A stretch of 64,000 nt of DNA from LZORAL124-50-18 sp051208045 (lineage in GTDB: Bacteria > Pseudomonadota > Gammaproteobacteria > Pseudomonadales > Oleiphilaceae), in assembly GCA_051208045.1 (NCBI GenBank), contig JBPJFY010000002.1:124001-188000 (forward strand), given 5' to 3'. Positions 7,423-14,839 of this stretch are shown in pieces. How positions within the stretch are numbered: the stretch's first letter is position 1; each line of letters starts with the position of its first letter. The notes under the pieces are model-generated. The model made no database searches and was not told where the DNA came from. It worked only from the letters and a program-made list of their open reading frames with translations. Position numbers and translations under genes: made by a program.

Positions 7423-9246
7423 ATGGATATGATGAATCAAAACAAGTGGTTGCCGGTGATCTTTTCTGTGGCGATGGCCGGATCAGTCGCACAGGTGCAG
7501 GCCGAGTGCGATCCCCGGTCGTTAAGTGATGAAGAGACGCGTGTTGTGAACGCGTACATTGCGTATTACGGTCGGGTTCCTGACGCGGCGGGGCTCGCCT
7601 GGTGGGCGGAGACACTGGCTTCCCAGGGGGGCGATTTGTCGAGCATTATGCAAGCGTTTGGTACTTCGCAGGAGTTTGAAAATCAGTTTGGTGACCTGAG
7701 CACCGAAGATCTGGTGAATAATCTGTATCTGCAGGCGTTTGCGCGCGAAGCGGATACCGCAGGGCTGCAGTGGTACCTGGGCGAGATTGAGGCAGGGCGC
7801 ATGAGCTTGCAAACGGCCGCCTTGCAAATTCTGGATGGTGCGCAGAATGATGACCTGTCTGTGGTGCAGAATCGCGTACAGGTGAGCGCACACGGGGTGA
7901 CGCTGTTTGAGGATGCGGGTGTCACGCTGACCGAGTCTGCGTTGCAGTCTGCGGTTCAGAGCGTGACCGCTGACGCTGCGACGGTGGCCAGTGCCTGTGA
8001 AGCTTTGGCGGAAGCGGTCTCGGAGCAAGCGCTGCTAGAACAGGCGTCAACCACCGGCGCTGAAGCGCAGACCTGTGATAATGGCAGCAGCGACACCGAG
8101 CCGGTGAAGCAGTTTGGGTATGTTACCGGTGTTTCCGGGATGTCCTATGTCAGCGAAACGGAAGAGACCCTGGAAGGTGTGAAGAAAACCATCACTGGAG
8201 AGACGACGGCCACGGGGGCGTATGAGTATTTTGAGGTGTGTGGCGCCTCGTCGGTGACGACTTACTGTCTTGGTGTGAAAAAGGGGTGTTCTACGACGGA
8301 AGTCAGCAGTGGGGTGGCGATTACTGGCAGTGCGCCCGGCGCAGGCGTTATTGGTAGAATCCAGAGCGTACCGGAATACCTGACGCTGGAAACCATTGTG
8401 CAGCGAACGTATCCCTCTGAGGCGGATGCGGTGCATCAGGAAATTGCCCGCAATGTCTTTCAGCTGTTGTTCTCTCTGGACGAAGATGGCGATGCCACCA
8501 ATGGGGTCACCATGACGGCGCGGATTCGCGCCGAGGCAGCACTATTAGCGGATCATATCGACTTTTCACAGGCGGGTTTTGACAGTGATGAAAATGTTTT
8601 GAAGCTGGTACAACTGGTCGCGAAACGCACGGAGCTGGTGCATGAAAGTGTGCAGCAGGATTTTGCGCAATCTGTGGGGATGATTCAGGCAGAATCGGCA
8701 CAAAAATCCACCCTGGCTGCATTTCTTGCCTATCATGGCAGGCCGCTGGATCCGGCGGTGAATAATGTGTGGCGCCAGCGACTGGTGAGTGAGCCGGAGG
8801 CGTTGCCTGAGCTGCTGGACACGATGGGGCGATCGGAAGGGTTTCTCGCCCGATTTTCCGATCTGTCTGGCGAGGAAGTGGTTGATATGCTCAGTACACG
8901 GTTATTCAACCGGGGAACACGGGATATCGAACGGCAGCACTGGGTTGATCTGTTTGAGGCGGGGCGTCTCAAGCTGAGCCTGCTGCCCGCCGAGATGGCT
9001 CAAGCGCCCTACCTGACAGAAATCGATAAACTCACGATGGGTAATAAACTGCGTGTTATGAACAGCTTTTATGAGTTGTGGGAAGGGCGGGTCTATTCCG
9101 CGTCACTGGACGAACCATTGGAGGACATCATCCGAAAAGTGAGCAGTAAGCCGGAATCCATCACGCAAGCCATGGCAGAGCTGGCTGAGCTGGCCGAGCA
9201 GTTTAACGCCGACGGGTCGGTGGGGGATCGCGTGGGTAATGACTGA
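7423..9246 (+). CDS. Exported protein with two DUF4214-like domains flanking a surface-lipoprotein-type module
   Basis: A Sec signal peptide (MNQNKWLPVIFSVAMAGS, cleaved near VQA|EC) is followed by a full DUF4214 domain at about residues 35-155 (YYGRVPDAAGLAWW, AFAREADTAGLQWYLGEI). The middle (about 220-410) has a beta-rich segment (TATGAYEYFEVCG) and LDEDGDATNGV, like modules seen in bacterial surface lipoproteins. The C-terminal part (about 425-560) is a diverged second DUF4214 copy (AYHGRPLDPAVNNVWRQRL, LFNRGTRDIERQHWVDLF). The start is uncertain among ATGs at 7423, 7429 and 7432. The Sec signal is notable because DUF4214 proteins more often lack one, as does the relative at 3165-5105. Function is unknown; a surface role is likely. 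Confidence 0.75.
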   Translation: MDMMNQNKWLPVIFSVAMAGSVAQVQAECDPRSLSDEETRVVNAYIAYYGRVPDAAGLAWWAETLASQGGDLSSIMQAFGTSQEFENQFGDLSTEDLVNNLYLQAFAREADTAGLQWYLGEIEAGRMSLQTAALQILDGAQNDDLSVVQNRVQVSAHGVTLFEDAGVTLTESALQSAVQSVTADAATVASACEALAEAVSEQALLEQASTTGAEAQTCDNGSSDTEPVKQFGYVTGVSGMSYVSETEETLEGVKKTITGETTATGAYEYFEVCGASSVTTYCLGVKKGCSTTEVSSGVAITGSAPGAGVIGRIQSVPEYLTLETIVQRTYPSEADAVHQEIARNVFQLLFSLDEDGDATNGVTMTARIRAEAALLADHIDFSQAGFDSDENVLKLVQLVAKRTELVHESVQQDFAQSVGMIQAESAQKSTLAAFLAYHGRPLDPAVNNVWRQRLVSEPEALPELLDTMGRSEGFLARFSDLSGEEVVDMLSTRLFNRGTRDIERQHWVDLFEAGRLKLSLLPAEMAQAPYLTEIDKLTMGNKLRVMNSFYELWEGRVYSASLDEPLEDIIRKVSSKPESITQAMAELAELAEQFNADGSVGDRVGND

Positions 9247-9264
9247 GCCGGCGAGAGAGGCGAC

Positions 9265-10170
9265 TTATTCATAGGAGGCGGCAATCGCCTCCGAGGCCAC
9301 TTCCGTGAGGTCCAGGTAAGTCGATTCTTCGATGCCCACATAGTTGAACAAATGTGGCTTTAACACATCAAATTCGTGGTTGAGTGCCTGTTGGCCCAAA
9401 TGGAAATGCTCGCGCGCAATGTCTTCGCCCATTTTCAGTACGGCCAGCAGGTTAGAGAGTTCGTTGCTGGGTTGATCAAACTGCTCAATCAGGAGGGGGT
9501 GGTTGTGGTGTTGTTTAATGCAGGTGGCCACTACATCCGGAAGCTTCCATGAACGCGCCATGAAAAAGCCCGCTGCGGTGTGGTTGGATTTGAACAGGTG
9601 ATTCTCAATCGCCGTGATGGGGTACTGGTTCTGACCATAGCATTTGGTTTGAACGGCCTGATATTTCGGAAACTTCATCATCATGAGGGGAATGCCACAA
9701 TTGTGGAACAAACCCAGCAGGTAGAAGAGGTCCGGTTGTCCCAGTGAGAGCTCTTTGGCGAGTGACCGGCAGGCAACGGCCACATCGTTGGTGCATGTCC
9801 AGAAGCTTTCCAGCTTTTCCGGTGCAACGGCTTCATTGTAAGCGTTTTTCAATAGAATCGTATTGATGATATTGATAATACTGTCCAGGCCGAGCAGCAT
9901 TATGGCCTCTTTCAGAGTGGTGATCTCGCGTCGCAAGCCGAATCCGGCCGAGTTAATGGTTTTGATGATTGCGCCTGTGATGCTCGGATCTTTCAATACT
10001 ATTTTCGTGACGGCATCGATTTCCGGGAACACGTCCGCCACCTCCTGCATAATACGGGGGTGCGGAGGAATGGTAATGCCTTTCAGCGCAGCTTCGGCTT
10101 GCTTTTCATCAATGTTGATCATTGCTGGTTCAATAGCAAACTCGGAGGGCTTCAGGTCCGCAGCTGACAT
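9265..10170 (-). CDS. HDOD domain protein
   Basis: The 301-residue product is a single HDOD domain (IPPHPRIMQEVADVFPEIDAVTKIVLKDPSITGAIIKTINS, then TLKEAIMLLGLDSIINII and DLFYLLGLFHNCG). HDOD domains resemble HD phosphohydrolases but lack full metal-site residues, and they act in bacterial signalling. The preferred start is ATG 10170 (MSAADLKP), which has AAGGA eight bases upstream; a longer start at 10209 has no such site. No partner domain is fused. It is transcribed divergently from the TetR regulator, and no target is evident. Confidence 0.85.
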   Translation of the reverse strand: MSAADLKPSEFAIEPAMINIDEKQAEAALKGITIPPHPRIMQEVADVFPEIDAVTKIVLKDPSITGAIIKTINSAGFGLRREITTLKEAIMLLGLDSIINIINTILLKNAYNEAVAPEKLESFWTCTNDVAVACRSLAKELSLGQPDLFYLLGLFHNCGIPLMMMKFPKYQAVQTKCYGQNQYPITAIENHLFKSNHTAAGFFMARSWKLPDVVATCIKQHHNHPLLIEQFDQPSNELSNLLAVLKMGEDIAREHFHLGQQALNHEFDVLKPHLFNYVGIEESTYLDLTEVASEAIAASYE

Positions 10171-10254
10171 GGTGTGTTTCCTTTCCAAAAGAGATTTTGT
10201 CTCCTTCAAATATAGCGTAATTCCATAGGGCGAAATAAAAAGTACAAAATTTTC

Positions 10255-10283
10255 TTGAATTAATAGACGACTGGTCGTATTAT
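10255..10283 (+). promoter_or_regulatory. Promoter of the tetR-type gene with operator in its spacer
   Basis: TTGAAT (10255-10260) and TATTAT (10278-10283) are 17 bp apart, a good sigma-70 arrangement. The spacer is occupied by the dyad ACGACTGGTCGT (10267-10278). A near copy with the same TAGACGAC(C/T)GGTC core lies before the old yellow enzyme gene. The dyad is the likely binding site of the encoded repressor. Confidence 0.7.
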
Positions 10284-10318
10284 TCTGGTTAATTAATCAT
10301 CAAGTGAGGAAATCTGAC

Positions 10319-10915
10319 GTGGCCAGACCCCGTCGAAGTGATCATCTCAAGCCAGCGCTCCTGAAAGCAGGCATTGACGCGTATTCAGAACAGGGCTATC
10401 ACGGCACGGGCCTCAAGCAGATTCTGGATGAAGTGAAGGTGCCCAAAGGCTCTTTCTATAATTATTTCGCGAGCAAGGAAGACTACACGGCCGAGATTAT
10501 TGATACGTATATGGATGGTCTGCTTGTCCTGTTTGACCAGTTGGTGGCTGCATCCCAGGATGATCCGGTGACCACCATAGAGAAAGTGTATGCGCTGATG
10601 ATTGCACAATTTGAGCATCAGAGTTGCACAAAAGGCTGTTTGTTGGGCAACCTGGCGGCGGAAATCGGTGGGAACAGTGAGTTGTGTCGTGTCGCATTGC
10701 AACGTAGCTATGGAAAATGGCAGCGACGTTTTGCGGTATTGATTGAGCAGGCGCAGCAGCAGGGATTGATCCGCCGGGATTTAAGTGTGGATGCCATCAG
10801 TGAGTTGTACTGGTGCACCTGGGAAGGCTGCATCCTCAAAATGAAGATCGACGGAAATGCTCAGGGTATTAAAAATACGCTGAATGTGCTCTTGAGAGGG
10901 GTTTTAAAGCCATAG
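10319..10915 (+). CDS. TetR/AcrR family regulator (NemR/AcuR-like)
   Basis: The N-terminal helix-turn-helix (ALLKAGIDAYSEQGYHGTGLKQI, VPKGSFYNYFASKEDYTAEII) is typical of TetR repressors. The C-terminal domain (CTKGCLLGNLAAEIGG and following) matches the NemR/AcuR subgroup, whose members sense electrophiles or small organic acids, partly through cysteines. GTG 10319 is chosen because TGAGGA lies about nine bases upstream; GTG 10304 would bury that site. Matching dyads in its own promoter and before the downstream old yellow enzyme gene indicate autoregulation and control of that gene, as in E. coli nemRA. The inducer is not known. Confidence 0.88.
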   Translation: MARPRRSDHLKPALLKAGIDAYSEQGYHGTGLKQILDEVKVPKGSFYNYFASKEDYTAEIIDTYMDGLLVLFDQLVAASQDDPVTTIEKVYALMIAQFEHQSCTKGCLLGNLAAEIGGNSELCRVALQRSYGKWQRRFAVLIEQAQQQGLIRRDLSVDAISELYWCTWEGCILKMKIDGNAQGIKNTLNVLLRGVLKP

Positions 10916-10936
10916 TGGGCCATTAAATACTGGACC

Positions 10937-10969
10937 GGAAGTGATCAATGTGATGGCTTCCTTTTTTTT
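10937..10969 (+). terminator. Rho-independent terminator after the tetR-type gene
   Basis: A hairpin (GGAAG with CTTCC, plus an inner ATCA/TGAT pairing) is followed directly by eight T residues, 21 bases after the regulator's stop. It separates the regulator from the enzyme gene, which therefore needs its own promoter. Confidence 0.75.
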
Positions 10970-10979
10970 AACTTATTAG

Positions 10980-10998
10980 TAGACGACCGGTCTAATAT
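10980..10998 (+). promoter_or_regulatory. Operator (and probable -10) before the old yellow enzyme gene
   Basis: TAGACGACCGGTCTAATAT contains the palindrome GACCGGTC and shares the TAGACGAC-GGTC core with the dyad in the regulator's promoter. TAATAT at 10993-10998 could serve as a -10 element; no convincing -35 is seen. Confidence 0.6.
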
Positions 10999-11043
10999 GT
11001 TTGTATGACGGTCGACGTAAATTACATCATCGAGGAATCAGCA

Positions 11044-12321
11044 ATGACTGGAAACACGCCGAATGCACTTGAAGCGGTAATCACCACGGTAGGCTCGCCA
11101 TTTACGTTGGCGAATGGCGCGCACATCCGCAACCGAACCTTTAAGTCGGCCATGAGTGAGCAATTGGGGGATGCAGAGCACAATCCGACGCTGGGTCTGT
11201 CTCGTTTGTACCACACCTGGGCGAAGGGCGGCATTGGTATTTCCGTCACAGGTAATGTGATGGTGGATCGCACCGCACTTGGCGAGCCTAAAAATGTGGT
11301 GCTGGACGAGCAAAGCGATTTGGCGTCGTTTCGTAGTTGGGCGTCTGCCGGGAAGCACGCCGACGCACACATTTGGATGCAGTTGAATCATCCGGGGAAA
11401 CAGATTCCTTCCTTTTTGTCGAAAGAGCCTGTTGCGCCGTCTGCCATCCCGCTCGGGAAGGGGCTTGAAAAAGCCTTTAATAAACCTCGAGCGCTCACGG
11501 ATGCAGAGATTCAATCCATCATTGGCAAGTTTGTGACTTCAGCGCGACTGGCGAAAGAGGCTGGATTCACTGGGGTGCAGATTCATGGCGCCCACGGGTA
11601 TCTGGTGAGTCAGTTCCTGTCGCCGCGTCACAATCAGCGTTCAGATCGCTGGGGCGGCTCACTGGAAAATCGCGCGCGCTTCCTGCTGGAGATCTATCGG
11701 GGTATTCGCGAAGCGGTGGGTGAGGCATTTCCTGTGGCGGTGAAGCTGAATACGGCTGACTTTATGAAGGATGGATTCTCTTTTGAGGACGCCGTGCAAG
11801 TTGTGGCCTGGCTGGAAGAAGCCGGGATTGATCTGGTCGAGATTTCCGGGGGGACGTATGAAAATCCCAGTATGATGGGGAGCTCAGCCGGGCAGTCCTC
11901 GCCAGCGAAAGCTTCAACCGTTCAGCGGGAAGCTTACTTTCTTGACTATGCCGTGAAGTTGCGTGAAGCGGTTTCGGTGCCCTTGGTGGTGACGGGGGGC
12001 TTCCGCTCCGCGCCTGCCATGAATGAAGCGCTGCAATCCGGTGCGACGGATTTTATCGGGTTGGCACGCTCGCTGGCGTTAGAGCCGGACTTTCCTGAGC
12101 GCGTTATCCTGGATGATCGATACAGCATTCGCATTGATCGGCCAACCACCGGAGTCAAGGCGGTAGACCGATTCTCCATGCTGGATATTACCTGGTACGA
12201 GTTTCAGTTAGAGCGCATGGCGAAAGGAAAGCAGCCGAAAAGCAAGCTGAATGCCTGGTACACGGTGGCCAGTACGGTGGGTCGACTGGGCAAACATGCG
12301 TTTGCGAAAAGACGGGCGTGA
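11044..12321 (+). CDS. Old yellow enzyme family NADH:flavin oxidoreductase
   Basis: The protein is a flavin-dependent ene-reductase-type TIM barrel of 425 residues. It has the FMN/substrate motifs MQLNHPGKQ, QIHGAHGYLVSQFLSPRHN (the paired His region) and DRWGGSLENRARFLLEIYRGI. Late glycine motifs (VTGGFRS, FIGLARSLALEPDF) bind the FMN phosphate. Start ATG 11044 has GAGGA eight bases upstream. Enzymes of this group reduce activated C=C bonds or electrophiles using NAD(P)H. The adjacent TetR regulator and shared operators support a role in electrophile detoxification. The actual substrate is unknown. Confidence 0.9.
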   Translation: MTGNTPNALEAVITTVGSPFTLANGAHIRNRTFKSAMSEQLGDAEHNPTLGLSRLYHTWAKGGIGISVTGNVMVDRTALGEPKNVVLDEQSDLASFRSWASAGKHADAHIWMQLNHPGKQIPSFLSKEPVAPSAIPLGKGLEKAFNKPRALTDAEIQSIIGKFVTSARLAKEAGFTGVQIHGAHGYLVSQFLSPRHNQRSDRWGGSLENRARFLLEIYRGIREAVGEAFPVAVKLNTADFMKDGFSFEDAVQVVAWLEEAGIDLVEISGGTYENPSMMGSSAGQSSPAKASTVQREAYFLDYAVKLREAVSVPLVVTGGFRSAPAMNEALQSGATDFIGLARSLALEPDFPERVILDDRYSIRIDRPTTGVKAVDRFSMLDITWYEFQLERMAKGKQPKSKLNAWYTVASTVGRLGKHAFAKRRA

Positions 12322-12333
12322 GGATATCGCTAC

Positions 12334-12442
12334 GGCAGGCTGATTGCCCCCGGTGAGAACCGTCTGCAGCATGGAGGCAGCAGTCGAGCGTACATGGATG
12401 TATTTACCGCGCGTTCTTACCGGGGGTAATCCGCCTCCTGCC
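12334..12442. repeat. Palindromic intergenic element, 109 bp
   Basis: Positions 12342-12360 and 12413-12431 are 19-base inverted repeats with two differences, both of which would be G-U pairs in RNA. The outer ends (GGCAGG/CCTGCC) also pair. The interior carries a smaller dyad, TACATGGATGTA. It lies in the gap between convergent genes. It resembles the structured intergenic repeats scattered through many marine gammaproteobacterial genomes, but I see no second copy in this window. Confidence 0.6.
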
Positions 12443-12455
12443 CTGTAATGCACTC

Positions 12456-12743
12456 TCAGCCATCAAACCGCACCGTCGTTGTGTCGTCGAGTGGCTTGAT
12501 GGTGCGTGACGTCGACCAATACAGCCCGCGCTTGATGGCGCGTCGCTGCTTTTTCATGTCGGATCGATCGGCGTCTTCCGGAAGCAGGGCCGCCAGCTTG
12601 TGTTCGCCCAGATTGAGCAGCTCCGTGACAGTGTAGCCTTCGTACATCGGTGTGGACTTGGTTGCGATGATGATGTCGCCAGCGAACGCAAATTTTGCAC
12701 CGATAATGACAATAAGGGCTATCAGGAATTTTTTAATCGTCAC
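12456..12743 (-). CDS. Small exported protein of unknown function
   Basis: The start is GTG 12743, with AGAGGTG about eight bases upstream. A signal peptide (TIKKFLIALIVIIGAKFAFA) precedes about 75 mature residues. The mature part is basic in the middle (DMKKQRRAIKRGLYW) and has no cysteines. I do not recognise the family. The gene stands alone between the convergent old yellow enzyme gene and the end of the nitrate transporter operon. The export signal is clear; the function is not. Confidence 0.65.
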   Translation of the reverse strand: MTIKKFLIALIVIIGAKFAFAGDIIIATKSTPMYEGYTVTELLNLGEHKLAALLPEDADRSDMKKQRRAIKRGLYWSTSRTIKPLDDTTTVRFDG

Positions 12744-12804
12744 GGCACACCACCTCTCTTCGTAAAATACTGTATGAAAGTCATACACTTAACCGTTGAT
12801 TTAG

Positions 12805-12825
12805 TTATCGGCATGAGGCCGATAA
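12805..12825. other. 8-bp hairpin upstream of the small exported protein
   Basis: TTATCGGC and GCCGATAA pair perfectly around five bases, about 60 bp upstream of the GTG start. It may be an operator or part of the leader. No further evidence supports either. Confidence 0.3.
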
Positions 12826-12873
12826 GGTTAAGTAACGAATTGTGACGGTTTGTTGTGAGAAAGTAAGGGAAGA

Positions 12874-12899
12874 ATTGCCCTGCACAGACGCAGGGCAAT
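12874..12899 (-). terminator. Terminator of the nitrate transporter operon
   Basis: A perfect 10-bp stem (ATTGCCCTGC with GCAGGGCAAT, six-base loop) lies 13 bases beyond the ATPase stop. On the minus strand it is followed by a T-rich run (TTCTTCCCTTACTTTC). Confidence 0.75.
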
Positions 12900-12912
12900 C
12901 TGAGGAAGCGGT

Positions 12913-13710
12913 TCAGGCCGCTTCCGGTTTTGCATGACGTTCATGCAGGAAGGTGAGTACCTCGGCGCGGTAATGGTTGTAGGCCGCGTCATCGGCGAGC
13001 GCCAGCCGGTTTCTGGGGCGGTCGAGCTCGACTTTCAGGATTTCGCCAATGGTGGCCGCAGGGCCATTGGTCATCATCACAATGCGGTCAGACAACAGGA
13101 CTGCCTCATCGACGTCATGAGTGATCATGATGACGGTATTATTCAGGTCGGCCTGAATTTCCATGAGGGAGTCCTGCAGGTGGGCGCGTGTGAGTGCATC
13201 CAGAGCACCGAACGGTTCATCCATCAACAGCACCTTGGGTTTCATGGCGAGCGCACGGGCGATGCCGACACGCTGTTTCATCCCGCCGGAGATTTCCGCC
13301 GGTCGTTTACTCAACGCGTGGGACATGTGCACTAACTCCAGATTGTGCAGCGTCCAATCATGTCGCTCCTGTTTGCTCATGGTTTTCTTGAAACAGGTGT
13401 CGACCGCCAGGCGTACGTTCTCGTAACAGGTGAGCCAAGGCAGCAGAGAGTGGTTCTGAAACACTACGGCGCGCTCCGGGCTGGGCTCATTCACTTCCTT
13501 GCCATCCAGGATCACACCACCGAGGGTGGCCTGATGCAGGCCTGCAACAATGTTGAGCACGGTGGATTTTCCGCAGCCGGAGTGGCCAATCAGGGAGATA
13601 AATTCGCCTTTGTCGATCTGCAGATTCACGTTATCCAGAGCCTTGAACGGGCCCTTGGGGGTGGGGAACTCGATGGAGACCTGTTCCAGGCTTAAGTAAG
13701 CGTTTGACAT
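12913..13710 (-). CDS. nrtD: Nitrate ABC transporter ATP-binding protein (NrtD-type)
   Basis: The product is a 265-residue ABC ATPase. Walker A is GHSGCGKST (42-50), the signature is EISGGMKQRVGIARAL, and Walker B is KVLLMDEPFGALD, followed by the D-loop and switch His (MITHDVDEA). The sequence is of the NrtC/NrtD/TauB type. It lacks the C-terminal substrate-binding-like domain of cyanobacterial NrtC, so it corresponds to NrtD and would act as a homodimer. It is the last gene of the operon, 31 bp after the permease, and ends at a clear hairpin terminator. Confidence 0.9.
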   Translation of the reverse strand: MSNAYLSLEQVSIEFPTPKGPFKALDNVNLQIDKGEFISLIGHSGCGKSTVLNIVAGLHQATLGGVILDGKEVNEPSPERAVVFQNHSLLPWLTCYENVRLAVDTCFKKTMSKQERHDWTLHNLELVHMSHALSKRPAEISGGMKQRVGIARALAMKPKVLLMDEPFGALDALTRAHLQDSLMEIQADLNNTVIMITHDVDEAVLLSDRIVMMTNGPAATIGEILKVELDRPRNRLALADDAAYNHYRAEVLTFLHERHAKPEAA

Positions 13711-13741
13711 AATAATGCTCCGAATGGGGGGGGTTAACGGG

Positions 13742-14764
13742 TTAGCGCAAGACAGCGGACTTATCCCAGGACACGGACTTCTGCAACATCAGCATCACGC
13801 GATCCAGGACGAAGCCAATCAGGCCGATGGTCAGCACGGCCACCATGATGCGGCCCAGAGAGTTTGAGCTGCCATTCTGGAATTCATCCCAGACGAATTT
13901 GCCCAGGCCGGGATTCTGCGCCAGCATCTCTGCCGCGATCAGTACCATCCAGCCCACACCGAGCGACAAGCGTAATCCGGTAAAAATCATGGGAATCGAT
14001 GAGGGCAGTACAATTTTCATTATCTGTTGCCACCAGTTCAATCGGAGGACTTTCGACACATTGATCAGGTCTCTGTCGATACTCGAAACGCCCACGGCAG
14101 TATTCAGCAGGGTAGGCCAGAGACAACAGAGCGTGACCGTGACCGCCGAGGTGAGGAACGACTTGGCGAACATGGGGTCTTGTGAGACATAGACCGCACT
14201 GACGACCATGGTGACAATGGGGAGCCAGGCCAAAGGAGACACGGGCTTGAAGACCTGAATCAGGGGGTTTAATGCGGCATAAACGTGCTGGTTAAGGCCA
14301 CACAATATGCCGATGGGGATCGCGACAACACTGGCGAGCAGAAAACCGGTGAACACGGTGTAGAGGCTGGTCCAGATCTGATCAAAGTAGGTTGGGCGAC
14401 CCAGGTACTCGCGTACCTTGATTTTCGCGTCTGGATTTTTGGCCAGTTTGGCGGCGTTTCGCTTTTCCTGCCGCTCATAAAACGCGATTTCCTTGTTCTT
14501 TTCTTCCAGGTGTTCTGCATACAGGTTCTTCGCCTGATCCACCACTTGCACGGGGCCTGGCAGCTGGCCCAGGCTGGTTTGCACGCTTTTTGCTCCGGCA
14601 TCCCAGATGAACAAAAAGGCGACAAATGCCAGCACGGGGACGCCGATCGTGGTGAGGAGTTGTGTCAGCTGTTCTTTGGGGTTGTCACCAATTATCAATT
14701 TGATAAACGGGACGAACCAGGCGAATCCCCAGGATTCGCACAAGCTAATGATTCGAGTGGCCAT
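13742..14764 (-). CDS. nrtB: Nitrate ABC transporter permease NrtB
   Basis: This 340-residue inner-membrane protein has a first membrane segment near residues 45-65 (PVLAFVAFLFIWDAG) and a charged cytoplasmic or periplasmic stretch to about 125. The BPD_transp_1 core then begins (GFLLASVVAIPIGILCGL), with the ATPase-contact segment near the loop SSIDRDLINVSKVL. Start ATG 14764 (MATRIISL) has AAGGAAGG just upstream; an earlier in-frame start is less likely. It sits between the binding protein and the ATPase and is expected to form the channel for nitrate uptake. Confidence 0.9.
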   Translation of the reverse strand: MATRIISLCESWGFAWFVPFIKLIIGDNPKEQLTQLLTTIGVPVLAFVAFLFIWDAGAKSVQTSLGQLPGPVQVVDQAKNLYAEHLEEKNKEIAFYERQEKRNAAKLAKNPDAKIKVREYLGRPTYFDQIWTSLYTVFTGFLLASVVAIPIGILCGLNQHVYAALNPLIQVFKPVSPLAWLPIVTMVVSAVYVSQDPMFAKSFLTSAVTVTLCCLWPTLLNTAVGVSSIDRDLINVSKVLRLNWWQQIMKIVLPSSIPMIFTGLRLSLGVGWMVLIAAEMLAQNPGLGKFVWDEFQNGSSNSLGRIMVAVLTIGLIGFVLDRVMLMLQKSVSWDKSAVLR

Positions 14765-14839
14765 TTGTTCCTTCCTTATGCCCGAGGGCATGTGTGCGCG
14801 GTTACCTCAGCCCGTGGCGTCGGGCTGAGGCGGTTGGGG

